Shown: positions 1 through 8,513 of the stretch, piece by piece
Numbering within the stretch: position 1 is the first letter of the stretch
Layout: each line of letters starts with the position of its first letter
Source of the DNA: Planctomycetota bacterium
Lineage (GTDB): Bacteria; Planctomycetota; UBA1135; GCA-002686595
Assembly: GCA_002683825.1 (NCBI GenBank)
Contig: NYUD01000031.1
Coordinates: forward strand, 78,548 to 142,547
DNA: 64,000 nt
Direction of reading: 5' to 3'
The notes under the pieces: generated by a model
The model's input: only the letters and a program-made list of their open reading frames with translations
Told to the model about the DNA's origin: nothing
Database searches by the model: none
Program-made: the position numbers and the translations under genes

Positions 1-267
1 GCGGTTAGCTTCGAACAGGCAGCGTCGCTGGGCTACATCCTCTTCACGAACACCGACCCGGGCTTCGTCTACGATTGGATCCCGCCCTTCCTCATGTTCA
101 GCGCACCCTTGCTCATCGTTCAAATATGGCAGGGCGCTACGCGCGATCTGGAAGTCCCCCTACGCTGGCCGATGCCGATACGGGCGTTGCTTTTTGCCGC
201 GATGTTCCTGGCCATCGTCTTCCTGGGCGAGGACCATGGTGAACCGTTCATCTACTTCCAATTCTGA
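1..267 (+). CDS. MBOAT O-acyltransferase, AlgI/PatB type (C-terminal part)
   Basis: Only the last 88 codons are inside the window; the frame is open from base 1. Visible are two hydrophobic segments (about residues 28-46 and 62-77) and the C-terminal ending FIYFQF, which is characteristic of AlgI-like membrane-bound O-acyltransferases. Family members pass acetyl groups across the inner membrane to acetylate exopolysaccharides such as alginate, together with a periplasmic SGNH protein. Such a protein follows here after 5 bases, so the two are probably translationally coupled. The catalytic His lies upstream and cannot be checked. Substrate is unknown; the neighbouring glycosyltransferases and AlgE-like porin point to an exported polysaccharide. 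Confidence 0.8.
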   Translation, partial: AVSFEQAASLGYILFTNTDPGFVYDWIPPFLMFSAPLLIVQIWQGATRDLEVPLRWPMPIRALLFAAMFLAIVFLGEDHGEPFIYFQF

Positions 268-272
268 AAAAC

Positions 273-1442
273 ATGCCGAGCCTCTACTGGATCAAGAAAG
301 CCCCATGGGCCGCGCTGATTGCAGCTGTGCTCGTGATATGGATCGACAGCAAGCTCTTCGAAGACCGCGAGCTCTGGCTGAAATTGCGGGCGCGGCTGGA
401 AGCACTCCCCGAACCCGTCGTGCGGCTCGAGCTCGGCATTACCAAGGACATCCTGCAACTGAAGAACATGCGTGACGCGCCGCCTGAGATGCGGAGGTTG
501 ATCATCCTCGGCAACAGCCGTGCGCGTGTCGGCCTGAACCTGCGCAACCTCAGGGATGACGACATTTTGCAGGCAAAGATCGCCCACGCTGGGGTGTCAC
601 CCTACGTCATGCGCACGTTTGCGAAAGAAGGAGCTGCCCTCTCCCCGGACCTGGTCGTGCTCATGCTCTCGGAACTGGACACGCACCGGCCGGTAGAGCT
701 GGTTCCCGGCGCGTGCTTCAGGAGCGCCGCAGCCCTGGGCCAACTATTGACCAGCGAGCCCAGCCTGACCTGGGAACAACGCCATGAGGTCGAGCAAGTC
801 GCCGTGGGGGCGTTCCTGAATTCGTACCGTTACGGCGACATCCTCGATCGCGCCTACCTCAATGACTTTCGTGAGATCCGCATCCAGGAAGAGGAGCCCG
901 CCTCGAAGCGCCAGGATCAGCGGCGTGGACGCGTCATACCTCGCAAACAGCTCGTTGTCGAAGCGGATAACGCACGCTTTCGGGTCAGGAGGATCAGTGA
1001 ACCGGATGTCCCACCCCCGCCGATCGAGAACATCGAAGAGATCCGCGCCGAACTTGCCAAGTCATTCAAACGCAAGAAGATCCAGAACTCGACACTGAAC
1101 ATCGGTTATGCCATCGCGTTTGGGCCGCATGTCGAGACCCAAAGGGATCTGATCGAGAAGACGATCGAGATCTTCACTAACGCAGGGAGCAAGGTGCTGA
1201 TCGTCGAGGGGCCCTTGAACCCGCTGACCTACCTGCTCTATGACGAAGAGTCTACGCGCTCCGATTTCCTGGCTTTCGTCGAGAAAATGAAGATGGAGTA
1301 TGGGGTCCACTTCCAGTCGATCGACGAAACAGGTCCGTACGTTCCGAAGGACTTCTCCGACCTGCTACACCTGAAGGGGACCAGCGCACGCAAGTTGAGC
1401 GCTGATGTAAGAAAGCGCGTGGTTGAGCTCTTGGACGGTTGA
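273..1442 (+). CDS. Membrane-anchored SGNH-hydrolase-like protein, probable polysaccharide O-acetylation partner
   Basis: 389 residues. One hydrophobic anchor at about residues 9-24 places the rest in the periplasm. The segment ILGNSRARVG (about residues 77-86) looks like the GDSL-type nucleophile block, and a C-terminal D-x-L-H-L segment (about residue 365) supplies a plausible Asp-His pair. In AlgI-type systems a second periplasmic protein (AlgX, AlgJ or a DltD-like protein) completes acetyl transfer. The 5-base gap from the MBOAT gene argues for that role here. It is not close enough to AlgX or DltD for me to use a gene name. The gene converges with the porin gene, 21 bases apart. Confidence 0.7.
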   Translation: MPSLYWIKKAPWAALIAAVLVIWIDSKLFEDRELWLKLRARLEALPEPVVRLELGITKDILQLKNMRDAPPEMRRLIILGNSRARVGLNLRNLRDDDILQAKIAHAGVSPYVMRTFAKEGAALSPDLVVLMLSELDTHRPVELVPGACFRSAAALGQLLTSEPSLTWEQRHEVEQVAVGAFLNSYRYGDILDRAYLNDFREIRIQEEEPASKRQDQRRGRVIPRKQLVVEADNARFRVRRISEPDVPPPPIENIEEIRAELAKSFKRKKIQNSTLNIGYAIAFGPHVETQRDLIEKTIEIFTNAGSKVLIVEGPLNPLTYLLYDEESTRSDFLAFVEKMKMEYGVHFQSIDETGPYVPKDFSDLLHLKGTSARKLSADVRKRVVELLDG

Positions 1443-1463
1443 CAGCCGCCCGCCGGTCCTTGG

Positions 1464-3263
1464 CTAGAACCGGTACCGCACCTGGAGGCGCGCGAATAGG
1501 GCGTCGTCTCCACCAGGAAAAGCATCGCCGGGACTGAAGTAGGCGCCGATGATCTTGATGTCCCACTTCCTATGGGCGCGGATGCCCAGAATCAAGTCGG
1601 CTTCCCAGCCCAGATCGGCTTCCGCGGCAATCTCACCTGGATTGAGATCCGTGAAGTCCCCCGGATCAAAGACATCCAGATCGTCGGTGACGACGTCGAA
1701 GCGATAGTCGTGGTAGACCAGGTCCAGAGAGATATTCCGGGTGATACGCGCCCCGATGCCGGCGGTGAAAATACCGAGATTAGTCAGCTCGGGGCGCAGA
1801 AGCTCTCCGTAGTAGCGAAACGAACTCACTCCTCCGAAACGCCCTGAATTGTCCTGGAACCCGGTTTGACTAAAGCGGGTATCCGTGCCCGAGGTCTGGG
1901 TATCGCCGCGGCCCAAGGCATAGCCGAGGGTCATGTAGAACGGATCGGCGAAGTCCGGAGACCAGGTTGCACCTATGTCGTAGCCGAAGGCACTGACGTT
2001 ACGGTCTTGGCGTTCTCCGACGAGGTAGGCCATATCGGCCCAGCCTTTTGTATCGGGGATCCATTCCCCCAGAAGGCGCATGCCGATGTGCATGGCTTTC
2101 TCTTCAGTAAACTGAGTCGTGCCCCGGGTGTATGGGTCGATATCGCGGTAGAAGAGGTATCCGGCCAAGTGCTTCTTGAGTCTGTTGTTAGAAACATAGA
2201 GCGATGAGTTCAGCGAACCGCGGTCGCGCACGTCGTGGTTGCCCCCGATCTGGGTACTGATCGACGCCTCTACGGCGTAGGTTGGTTGGGACCAAAAGGC
2301 GCGCAGGGCGTCCAGGTTCTCGTCGTAGATCCACTCGCGCCAATCGTCGAAATCCTGGCGCCCGAACTGGAAATCCAGATCCTCTACACCGAAGGCATTG
2401 CTCCAGTAGATGAAGTTTTCTCCGAGCCGCGGGAACAGATCCTCACTCTGCACCGGGATGTTGTCATTATCTGAGTTGATCTGGCCCTGAAGGTTGACCT
2501 CAGTCACCACGACGGCGCTCGGATGGGCGAACCAATGCAGGCGCAGTCGTGCCCGCGATCCGAAGTCCAGTTCGTCCTCGTTGTCGGCGTCGTCGATGTT
2601 GTAGTTGCCTTCGTAGACACCGGCACCCACCAGCTGGCCGTACAATCCCATGTTTTCGCCGATGGGAATCCCCCCTCCGAACTCGTCGTCGAGGTCATCG
2701 TTGCGTTCGGTCCTCGTCTGTGCTGAATCGAGAAGGGCTCCACGTCGGGGAGAAAGACGGATACTCGCCAGGGGCTCTTCGTGCCCGATCTCTAAATCAT
2801 CGGGCAGAAAAATTTCAAAGGCCATGATGCGTACTAGATAGCCGCCCGTTGTCTTCTCGATCGCGTCGACGCGCCCCTCGATGCGGTCACGACCCGAGCC
2901 GTCTCGCAGCCGGATCTTGCGAGCTGAAAACTTCCACTGATCTCGCCAGCGCCCTTCGAGCTTGATGCGCTTGCCGCCCCAGCGACCACGCGAAAGACCC
3001 TCGAAGTCCACTTCGGGGTCAACATCCACAGGCTGGCCGAGTATCACCAATTGGTCCTTTTCGCTCCCCACCGCTTCCGCAATTGCGATGATCGCCTCGT
3101 ACCGATCGGGCTCGAGGACTTCCACACGCGAAGCGACGAACTGTCCCTGTTTGTCACGGCGGCCGCGGACCTGTACCCAGTGCCCAACCAGGAGGGCGTC
3201 GGGAGTTTCTTGAGTCGGAGCCGCAAAGAGGCCAACTCCTCCGAGAATCCAGGAACAGATCAT
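1464..3263 (-). CDS. AlgE-like outer-membrane export porin with N-terminal OB-type domains
   Basis: 599 residues with an N-terminal signal peptide (first 15 or so residues). Residues about 25-165 contain two repeats resembling the small OB-like domain DUF5666, with recurring 'V.G....G.F.A..V.....' wording. From about residue 200 to the end the pattern is a long antiparallel beta-barrel: alternating aromatic strands, acidic loops and a C-terminal Tyr-Arg-Phe typical of outer-membrane proteins. Segments such as FQFGRQDFDDWREW and LHWFAHPSAVV resemble the alginate-export (AlgE) barrel family. Probable role: outer-membrane passage of the polysaccharide made by the upstream enzymes. It is the last gene of the minus-strand operon, 9 bases after the kinase-like gene. 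Confidence 0.7.
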   Translation of the reverse strand: MICSWILGGVGLFAAPTQETPDALLVGHWVQVRGRRDKQGQFVASRVEVLEPDRYEAIIAIAEAVGSEKDQLVILGQPVDVDPEVDFEGLSRGRWGGKRIKLEGRWRDQWKFSARKIRLRDGSGRDRIEGRVDAIEKTTGGYLVRIMAFEIFLPDDLEIGHEEPLASIRLSPRRGALLDSAQTRTERNDDLDDEFGGGIPIGENMGLYGQLVGAGVYEGNYNIDDADNEDELDFGSRARLRLHWFAHPSAVVVTEVNLQGQINSDNDNIPVQSEDLFPRLGENFIYWSNAFGVEDLDFQFGRQDFDDWREWIYDENLDALRAFWSQPTYAVEASISTQIGGNHDVRDRGSLNSSLYVSNNRLKKHLAGYLFYRDIDPYTRGTTQFTEEKAMHIGMRLLGEWIPDTKGWADMAYLVGERQDRNVSAFGYDIGATWSPDFADPFYMTLGYALGRGDTQTSGTDTRFSQTGFQDNSGRFGGVSSFRYYGELLRPELTNLGIFTAGIGARITRNISLDLVYHDYRFDVVTDDLDVFDPGDFTDLNPGEIAAEADLGWEADLILGIRAHRKWDIKIIGAYFSPGDAFPGGDDALFARLQVRYRF

Positions 3264-3272
3264 GGGGATGGT

Positions 3273-4373
3273 CTACGCGTTACGAATTTGTTCTTCCAGA
3301 CACTTCTTGCCCAACTTCACGAGCGGCTCGCAGAGTTTCGACCACTTTGGGCGTAAGGCGTAGACGAGGGCGAGGCGTAGGAATGCGGTGCCCTGATAGA
3401 AGCGCAGCCGGTTCCAAAAGGCACCGTCCTTCCTTCGATCGACCCCGTCGAGAAGAGCTTCGCCACACGCACGAACGGTTCCATCATCGGCCCCGTGAAA
3501 GCACTGCAAGGACCGCAGACTGAAATGTGCGAGCAGATTAGCCGGATCGAGAGCCGTGTCTGCCTGGCAGAGCAGGTCAAAGTCCATCAGGGCGGGCTCC
3601 CCGTTCACGAGGAGAATCTGCCCATCGTGCAGATCGCGATGGCAAAGCCCCCACTGCGTCTCGGATAGGCACGCGTGAGCCTCGTCCAACGATCGACGAG
3701 CCTCGTCCCATCCCTCCGGCAACGCCCCCGTTCCGGCGAAAGCCTTGCCACGCCATGTGTCGAGAACGCCGAATTCATCCTCGGCTTGGAATTTTTTCAG
3801 CTCAGCGGAACGTACGAGACCTTGGAAGCGAGTCAGCAGCGTTCCGATCTTGAAACAAATCTCCACGGCCGGTTTGCCGACCAAGAAGGGATCGCCGTCG
3901 AGGTACTCGAACACGAGCGTTTCCAGCTCCAGCTCGTGACGAAGCAGGCGCGGAATGCGGAAGCTGCCGCTCTCCATCGCCTCCTCCGCCACGCGATGGT
4001 TGAGTGCCGCCGGAGTCGACTTGCGGCGTCGGTAGCCTTTCAGGACCGTGGTGATCGCACCGTTGCGTTTCTCCTCAATCACCATGCGCCGGCCCGGGCG
4101 ATAGGAAACGGTACGCAAGTCCTCGGCACTCGCACCCGACAACTTCTTGGATAGGGGGATCCGGGAATCGGAGAGCGGTTTCCTCTCTACCAGGCCGCGA
4201 TCGTCATGGGTAAACCAGCGCTCTCCTTCCGGCGTGGCCGCAGTTAGCTGCAGAAATCCCGATCCATCGACGTCGACGCGCTCAATCTCCAGCTCAGCAC
4301 CGGGGAAGACCTGCCTCAGGTCACTGACAGCCGTCGTCAGAGGATTGTTCTTTGAAGCGGCCAAACCGCTCAC
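3273..4373 (-). CDS. APH-family (aminoglycoside phosphotransferase-like) small-molecule or sugar kinase
   Basis: About 366 residues with the phosphotransferase core: the catalytic-loop variant CHRDLHDGQILL and the metal-binding segment MDFDLL replace the usual H-x-D-x(4)-N and DFG/IDF. This HRD-Q/DFD variant occurs in a subset of APH-like proteins. I prefer a GTG start at 4373, which overlaps the upstream stop as GTGA; a TTG at 4421 would extend it by 16 residues and overlap the previous gene by 52 bases. Its place between glycosyltransferases and the export porin suggests phosphorylation of a sugar, lipid or polysaccharide precursor, but the substrate cannot be read from sequence. An antibiotic-resistance role is unlikely from context. 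Confidence 0.7.
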   Translation of the reverse strand: MSGLAASKNNPLTTAVSDLRQVFPGAELEIERVDVDGSGFLQLTAATPEGERWFTHDDRGLVERKPLSDSRIPLSKKLSGASAEDLRTVSYRPGRRMVIEEKRNGAITTVLKGYRRRKSTPAALNHRVAEEAMESGSFRIPRLLRHELELETLVFEYLDGDPFLVGKPAVEICFKIGTLLTRFQGLVRSAELKKFQAEDEFGVLDTWRGKAFAGTGALPEGWDEARRSLDEAHACLSETQWGLCHRDLHDGQILLVNGEPALMDFDLLCQADTALDPANLLAHFSLRSLQCFHGADDGTVRACGEALLDGVDRRKDGAFWNRLRFYQGTAFLRLALVYALRPKWSKLCEPLVKLGKKCLEEQIRNA

Positions 4374-5425
4374 CCTTGAGGTCGGGTCCTGTCCAAAATA
4401 TAGCTTGCGATCCGTTTCCAAGACATGGAGGCAGCGGTTTCTACGGCACCCTCAGCGAGTCGGCGATGTGCCTCTCCGTCCTGAACCAGGTGGCGTATCG
4501 CCTTGATGAATGCCTCGAGATCGTCTCCCGCAAAGACAAGGCCATTCCTGCCGTCTTCCACAACCTTGGTGAGATCCCCTACATCGGGAACCACGGGAAC
4601 GACGCCGCAGGCCATCGCTTCCGCCAACTTTAACGGCGAAAAATAGCACGGAACATCGGGTTGATAGGTCAAAGGCAAGGCATCGAAGCAGGCCACGTAC
4701 CTGGGAATCTGGTCGTGATCGACCCAGGGAATCCTTGTCACGTGCTCGATGTCGACGTTGTCCAGCGCCTCTTCAAATTCCCCATCTCCGACCAGCAAAA
4801 GATGGATCGGAAGCCCTTCGGCGAGCATGCGCGCGCTCGCCTCCGCCAAGCGTTCGAATCCGTGCCACCCGCGCAGCCTGCCGTGGAACCCCAGGACGAA
4901 ACGCCCCTCGGGCACCAGCTCGGCGCGCAGTGGGTCGCTTTCCTTCCGGGGACAAAAGCGATCGTTGTCGACGCCGTTCGGGAAGATCGAGACGCGTTCG
5001 GGATCGGCCCCTTGATCGAGGACGTAGCGAGAGACTTCGCTGGAAACGGCCACGATAATCGCTGCATTCAAGAAAATCAGACGCTCGAGCGATCGAACCT
5101 CCTCCTTAACAGGGCCGCGCCAACGCTCTTCCTCGTCGATCAAGGGAGAGTTGACCTCCAACACAAATGGAATGTTTCGGTCGGTCGCAAACTCGATACC
5201 CGCCTTGGCCCCCAGTGCATAGCGCTCGTAGACCATGTCGAGTGGCGCTTCTTGCCAAGCTTCGTTCAGGAGCTGGTGAATTTCGGCGGAATCCGACCGG
5301 TCTATCGCAACTACCTCCGCCCCCAGCGCGGCAAAACTTCGGCGCATCTCGCGCAGGTGAACGGCTGCGCCTTTCTTCCGGTCCGGCTGGATGCCGCCGT
5401 CCTGATTTACGCAGGCGACGCGCAT
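4370..5425 (-). CDS. Glycosyltransferase family 4 (GT-B fold)
   Basis: About 351 residues from the ATG at 5425, which has AAGGG about 7 bases upstream. The ORF could extend to 5461, but those residues do not look native. The N-terminal half opens with a G-G-I-Q-P/KKGAAVHLREM donor-domain loop. The C-terminal half has FHGRLRGWHG and a nucleotide-sugar region SPLKLAEAMACGVVPVVPD containing the family E-x7-E-like acidic pair. It transfers a nucleotide-activated sugar to a growing glycan at the cytoplasmic face. Overlaps of 19 bases with the upstream glycosyltransferase and 4 bases with the kinase-like gene indicate one operon. Confidence 0.85.
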   Translation of the reverse strand: MRVACVNQDGGIQPDRKKGAAVHLREMRRSFAALGAEVVAIDRSDSAEIHQLLNEAWQEAPLDMVYERYALGAKAGIEFATDRNIPFVLEVNSPLIDEEERWRGPVKEEVRSLERLIFLNAAIIVAVSSEVSRYVLDQGADPERVSIFPNGVDNDRFCPRKESDPLRAELVPEGRFVLGFHGRLRGWHGFERLAEASARMLAEGLPIHLLLVGDGEFEEALDNVDIEHVTRIPWVDHDQIPRYVACFDALPLTYQPDVPCYFSPLKLAEAMACGVVPVVPDVGDLTKVVEDGRNGLVFAGDDLEAFIKAIRHLVQDGEAHRRLAEGAVETAASMSWKRIASYILDRTRPQG

Positions 5426-6663
5426 GAAGAGCCCTTGCCGGTCACCACCTCGTTGAACCATGCGTCGAGGATGCCGGAGGTTTCGCGCCGATCAAATAGC
5501 TTTTCCGCGCGGAGCCGGCCAACGCGAGCAATTTCCTCCCTCCGCTCGCTGTCGGCCAATAACTCCCTTAGAGCGTCGGCTGTCGCCTGGGCATCCCTCT
5601 CAGGAACTATGATCCCGGCACGGCCGTGATCGAGAATCTCGGGGATCCCGGTCACCGGAGTCGAAATGCAGGGCAGACCCCGTGCGAGGGCCTCCAGGAG
5701 CACCGTCGGTAAGGCATCCCGATTGCCGTCCTCGCCGATCAGGCACGGCGCGCACATCACGGTGGCGCATTCCATGTGGGCTCGGACCGCATCGGAGTCC
5801 TGTGGGCCTGTAAGAGTGATCGTGTCTTGAAGCCCCAGGCTTTGGATCTGCTTCTCGATGTCATCGCGACGATCGCCCTCTCCGACGAAGGTCACATTCA
5901 GGTCGCACGTCAACGGAGAGTCTTCACGCTTCAGAATCGCTACTGCATCCACCAGGACGTCAAATCCCTTTTTTTCCACGAGTCTTCCCACGGAAAGGAT
6001 GTGAGCTGCGTCACGCTCCCCGGTGTGAAACTGAAAGTTGGCAAGATCGATGCCGTTGTACAGCCTGCGCAGGCGTGAGCGGGCAGCTTCACCGACATGC
6101 TCGGTCACATATTCGACATTCGCATCGCAGACGGTAATCGCAAACTTCGCCTGTTCACAAAGTCGATCGAACATCTCGCGATTCACGGTGCTCCGGTAGA
6201 TGTCCTTCGCGTGCATCGTCATGCTGTAGGTAGGTCCCCCTAGTAGCTTCAAAAGCAACGCGACGACGGCCGAGTCGGTGGCAAAATGTGTGTGGACGTG
6301 CTCGATACCCAGCTCGCGCGTTCGGTGCCACAGCCAAAGCGCTTCGGTCAAGAGACTCGGAAAACGAGGATGGCCCCATTCTCGCCCCTCACGCACCACG
6401 CCTCCGACTCGAGCGAACACATCGTCGGGGTCCGGGCCGAGGAAAAGAATATCCCAGGGATCCAGCTCGCGCTTGTTCGGCAGGTTCTCGACCACCGCTT
6501 GAAGCTCGGCGAGTTGAGGGTGTCGTGGTTCATCGTCGGGCTCGCGGCGCGAAATAATATGTATCTCGCGACCGAGAGCCTCTTGGGCGAGGATTTCGTT
6601 GAGGATGAAGGTTTCCGAGGTCCGCGGAAACTTCTTGAGCAGGTAGCAGAGACGAGCACTCAT
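5407..6663 (-). CDS. Glycosyltransferase family 4, colanic-acid WcaL-like
   Basis: About 418 residues from the ATG at 6663, whose first bases form ATGA with the stop of the preceding gene. The N-terminus KKFPRTSETFILNE is the hallmark of WcaL/ExoL-like GT4 enzymes acting on exopolysaccharides. Later motifs are HVHTHFATDSA, SVGRLVEKKGFDVLVDA and the donor-binding block with ALPTVLLEALARGLPCIS. Predicted to add a hexose to a lipid-linked repeat unit. Earlier in-frame starts up to 6747 lie inside the neighbouring gene and add an Arg-rich stretch, so they are rejected. Confidence 0.87.
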   Translation of the reverse strand: MSARLCYLLKKFPRTSETFILNEILAQEALGREIHIISRREPDDEPRHPQLAELQAVVENLPNKRELDPWDILFLGPDPDDVFARVGGVVREGREWGHPRFPSLLTEALWLWHRTRELGIEHVHTHFATDSAVVALLLKLLGGPTYSMTMHAKDIYRSTVNREMFDRLCEQAKFAITVCDANVEYVTEHVGEAARSRLRRLYNGIDLANFQFHTGERDAAHILSVGRLVEKKGFDVLVDAVAILKREDSPLTCDLNVTFVGEGDRRDDIEKQIQSLGLQDTITLTGPQDSDAVRAHMECATVMCAPCLIGEDGNRDALPTVLLEALARGLPCISTPVTGIPEILDHGRAGIIVPERDAQATADALRELLADSERREEIARVGRLRAEKLFDRRETSGILDAWFNEVVTGKGSSCASPA

Positions 6664-7898
6664 GAAACCACCTCTTGTGTAGTACGCTCGCGCGCGGCCT
6701 TGGGAAGGGCGATGCGCATTCCGAGTAAGTCGGCGGCGATCGCGCAAACGCGCTGAACGCCGTCAAGTGAGGGGATAGGATCCGTCGGCATCTGCACACG
6801 GTCGAGGGCGGCCTGCACAGCGATTCGCAGGTCGTCGGGCGTTGGATCGGGCAACTGAACTGCCAGGCCCAGCCTGGACAGACGCTCGGCCCGGATCGCT
6901 TGTTCCATGCGCGGATGGGTCCGTGGAAGAAGGACCCACGGTTTGCCGCTCTGCATGATTTCCGTGCAGGTGTTATAGCCGGCCATTGAGACCACCGCGT
7001 CGCATTCCGACATCAGCCGAGGCATGTCGCTGTAGAAGCGACGTACTTCAACGTTACCGATCATGCGAGCGCGGCGCCAAATCCGACATGCTTCGCTGTC
7101 GTTGAGCAAAGGGCCACTGACCAACACGGTATCCCATGGGGCCTTCTGTCGCTCGATGCCTTCGAGGTAAATATTTAGACGGCGGGCACCGTCTTCGCCG
7201 CCTCCCATGGTCACCAGAACCCGGGGGCGCATCGCCGGAACCGGGTGCCGATGAGGGCTATTTTTCTGGGTGGCAACGTAGCCGGTGAATTCGACACGCT
7301 CCGAAAGCTCGGAGGGAATCGGGTACTCGATGCTCGGGTCGAATACCTCAGGCGCCCCGTAGACGCAAACGCGATCGTATCCCTCGGCCAGGGCCCAGCG
7401 GCTCTTGTCGTCGTCCCATTCCTGAGCAACCGCTTCGGAAGAATCGATGATGTCGCGAATTCCCAATAGCGTGCGAACGCCCTCCGCACGGGCCGCTTCC
7501 AAAAGCTCGACTGCCTCCCCACTCCAACCGATCACCTTGTGATCGACGATGATCAGGTCCGGACGGAAGGCGCGGAAGGATTCGAGCAGGAGACCCTTGC
7601 GGATCCTTCTGAGCCGTTCGAGGGAGGTGCCGAGGGTCCTCGGAACATAGCTTCCGTCATCGTTCTTCGTCACAGAAGGTAGCTTGACCAGCCCCGCCCG
7701 TGCCGGGATCGCAAAGAGGGATGCGCAGGGTGAGCCCGTCACGACCAACAACTCCGCCTGCGGAAACCTCTCGAGCAGACCCTCGGAAAGGGTCAAGGTG
7801 CGGCGCAGATGCCCCAGCCCAAAGGAATCGTGGCTGTACAGCAGGAAACGCGGGTCTTTCTTGGGAGGCTGAATCATGGAATTGGGGATCTGAATCAT
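6660..7898 (-). CDS. MurG-like (GT28 C-terminal) glycosyltransferase
   Basis: About 412 residues. The N-terminal domain starts LLYSHDSFGLGHLRRTL, the glycan-acceptor loop of MurG/COG4671-type proteins. The C-terminal UDP-sugar domain contains VTMGGGEDG and the block MAGYNTCTEIMQSGKPWVLL. It is the first gene of the minus-strand polysaccharide operon, sharing ATGA with the next. Two in-frame ATG codons (7898 and 7877) lie in a 21-base tandem duplication (7869-7880 and 7890-7901), so the protein starts either MIQIPNS-MIQ or MIQ. Neither has a convincing Shine-Dalgarno site. Ten G and seven A on the plus strand (7901-7917) directly precede the first ATG, so the 5' end may also carry a homopolymer error. 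Confidence 0.82.
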   Translation of the reverse strand: MIQIPNSMIQPPKKDPRFLLYSHDSFGLGHLRRTLTLSEGLLERFPQAELLVVTGSPCASLFAIPARAGLVKLPSVTKNDDGSYVPRTLGTSLERLRRIRKGLLLESFRAFRPDLIIVDHKVIGWSGEAVELLEAARAEGVRTLLGIRDIIDSSEAVAQEWDDDKSRWALAEGYDRVCVYGAPEVFDPSIEYPIPSELSERVEFTGYVATQKNSPHRHPVPAMRPRVLVTMGGGEDGARRLNIYLEGIERQKAPWDTVLVSGPLLNDSEACRIWRRARMIGNVEVRRFYSDMPRLMSECDAVVSMAGYNTCTEIMQSGKPWVLLPRTHPRMEQAIRAERLSRLGLAVQLPDPTPDDLRIAVQAALDRVQMPTDPIPSLDGVQRVCAIAADLLGMRIALPKAARERTTQEVVS

Positions 7899-7995
7899 GG
7901 AAAAAAAGGGGGGGGGGAGCGGCGGCGGCAATCCGGGTGCAAGTGCAGTGCCAGAGTCCTCCCATCGCGTGCCCAGGGGGAAATCCCTCTTGTTT

Positions 7996-8040
7996 CCAGG
8001 TGGGACGGCCTCCAGACCCCTTCCTGATTAAGCCACCTGG
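7996..8040. repeat. Inverted repeat in the divergent intergenic region
   Basis: The 8-base arms CCAGGTGG (7996-8003) and CCACCTGG (8033-8040) are perfect inverted copies 29 bases apart. They lie in the 288-base gap between the divergent MurG-like gene and the secreted repeat protein, so they could be an operator or a leader hairpin. I see no clear -35/-10 pair in this gap. The remainder holds the poly-G/poly-A tract at 7901-7917 and nothing else I recognise. Confidence 0.35.
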
Positions 8041-8186
8041 ACCGCCCTGAGCCCCCCCACGATGTTCTTGATCTGAAATATGCGGTCCAGTCCGCAAAAC
8101 AGCGGGGCTCTTGGCATTCCAATTGCCGGAACCAGGGAACTTCTTTGCTTTCTGAACTCCAACCCCCAAGTCCGGAAGTTCGTCCC

Positions 8187-8513
8187 TTGAAGACCACCAC
8201 CTCCGCAATCCTCCCTCTCATCGCGCTCTCATTGCTGGCCCCCCAGCTGCCTGCGGAGACCATCACCGGCACGGTCCTGGATGCCGCCGGCAACCCCATT
8301 CCCGGCGTGGATATCGACGTCGACAACCTGCGCGGGGGCGGTGACCCCGACATTTTCAACGACGGTACCGATCTGAACGGCGTCTTCACGACGACGATCC
8401 TTGGCGCGGGCGTGTTCGACATCATCCTCTCTCCCCCCCCCCTCCCGGGACGACCGCCCTGCCGATTCTCCTGCACGACGTCCTGGTCGTCGGAACCGTC
8501 GACCTGGGCGTGA
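8187..8513 (+). CDS. Secreted carboxypeptidase-regulatory-like repeat protein, 5' part before frameshift
   Basis: A TTG start at 8187 (GGAAG about 9 bases upstream) gives a clean signal peptide ending near LPAET. It is followed by the first of four repeats of roughly 60-75 residues of the type G-T-V-x-D-A-x-G-x-P-I-P-G-V-D-I-D-V, resembling the carboxypeptidase-regulatory-like/Cna-B beta-sandwich. This frame runs into non-native residues after a run of ten C (8433-8442) and stops at 8513. The native sequence resumes in the next frame from 8441, so this is the N-terminal portion of one gene ending at 9805. One added C, or two fewer, restores the frame. Confidence 0.6.
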   Translation: MKTTTSAILPLIALSLLAPQLPAETITGTVLDAAGNPIPGVDIDVDNLRGGGDPDIFNDGTDLNGVFTTTILGAGVFDIILSPPPLPGRPPCRFSCTTSWSSEPSTWA

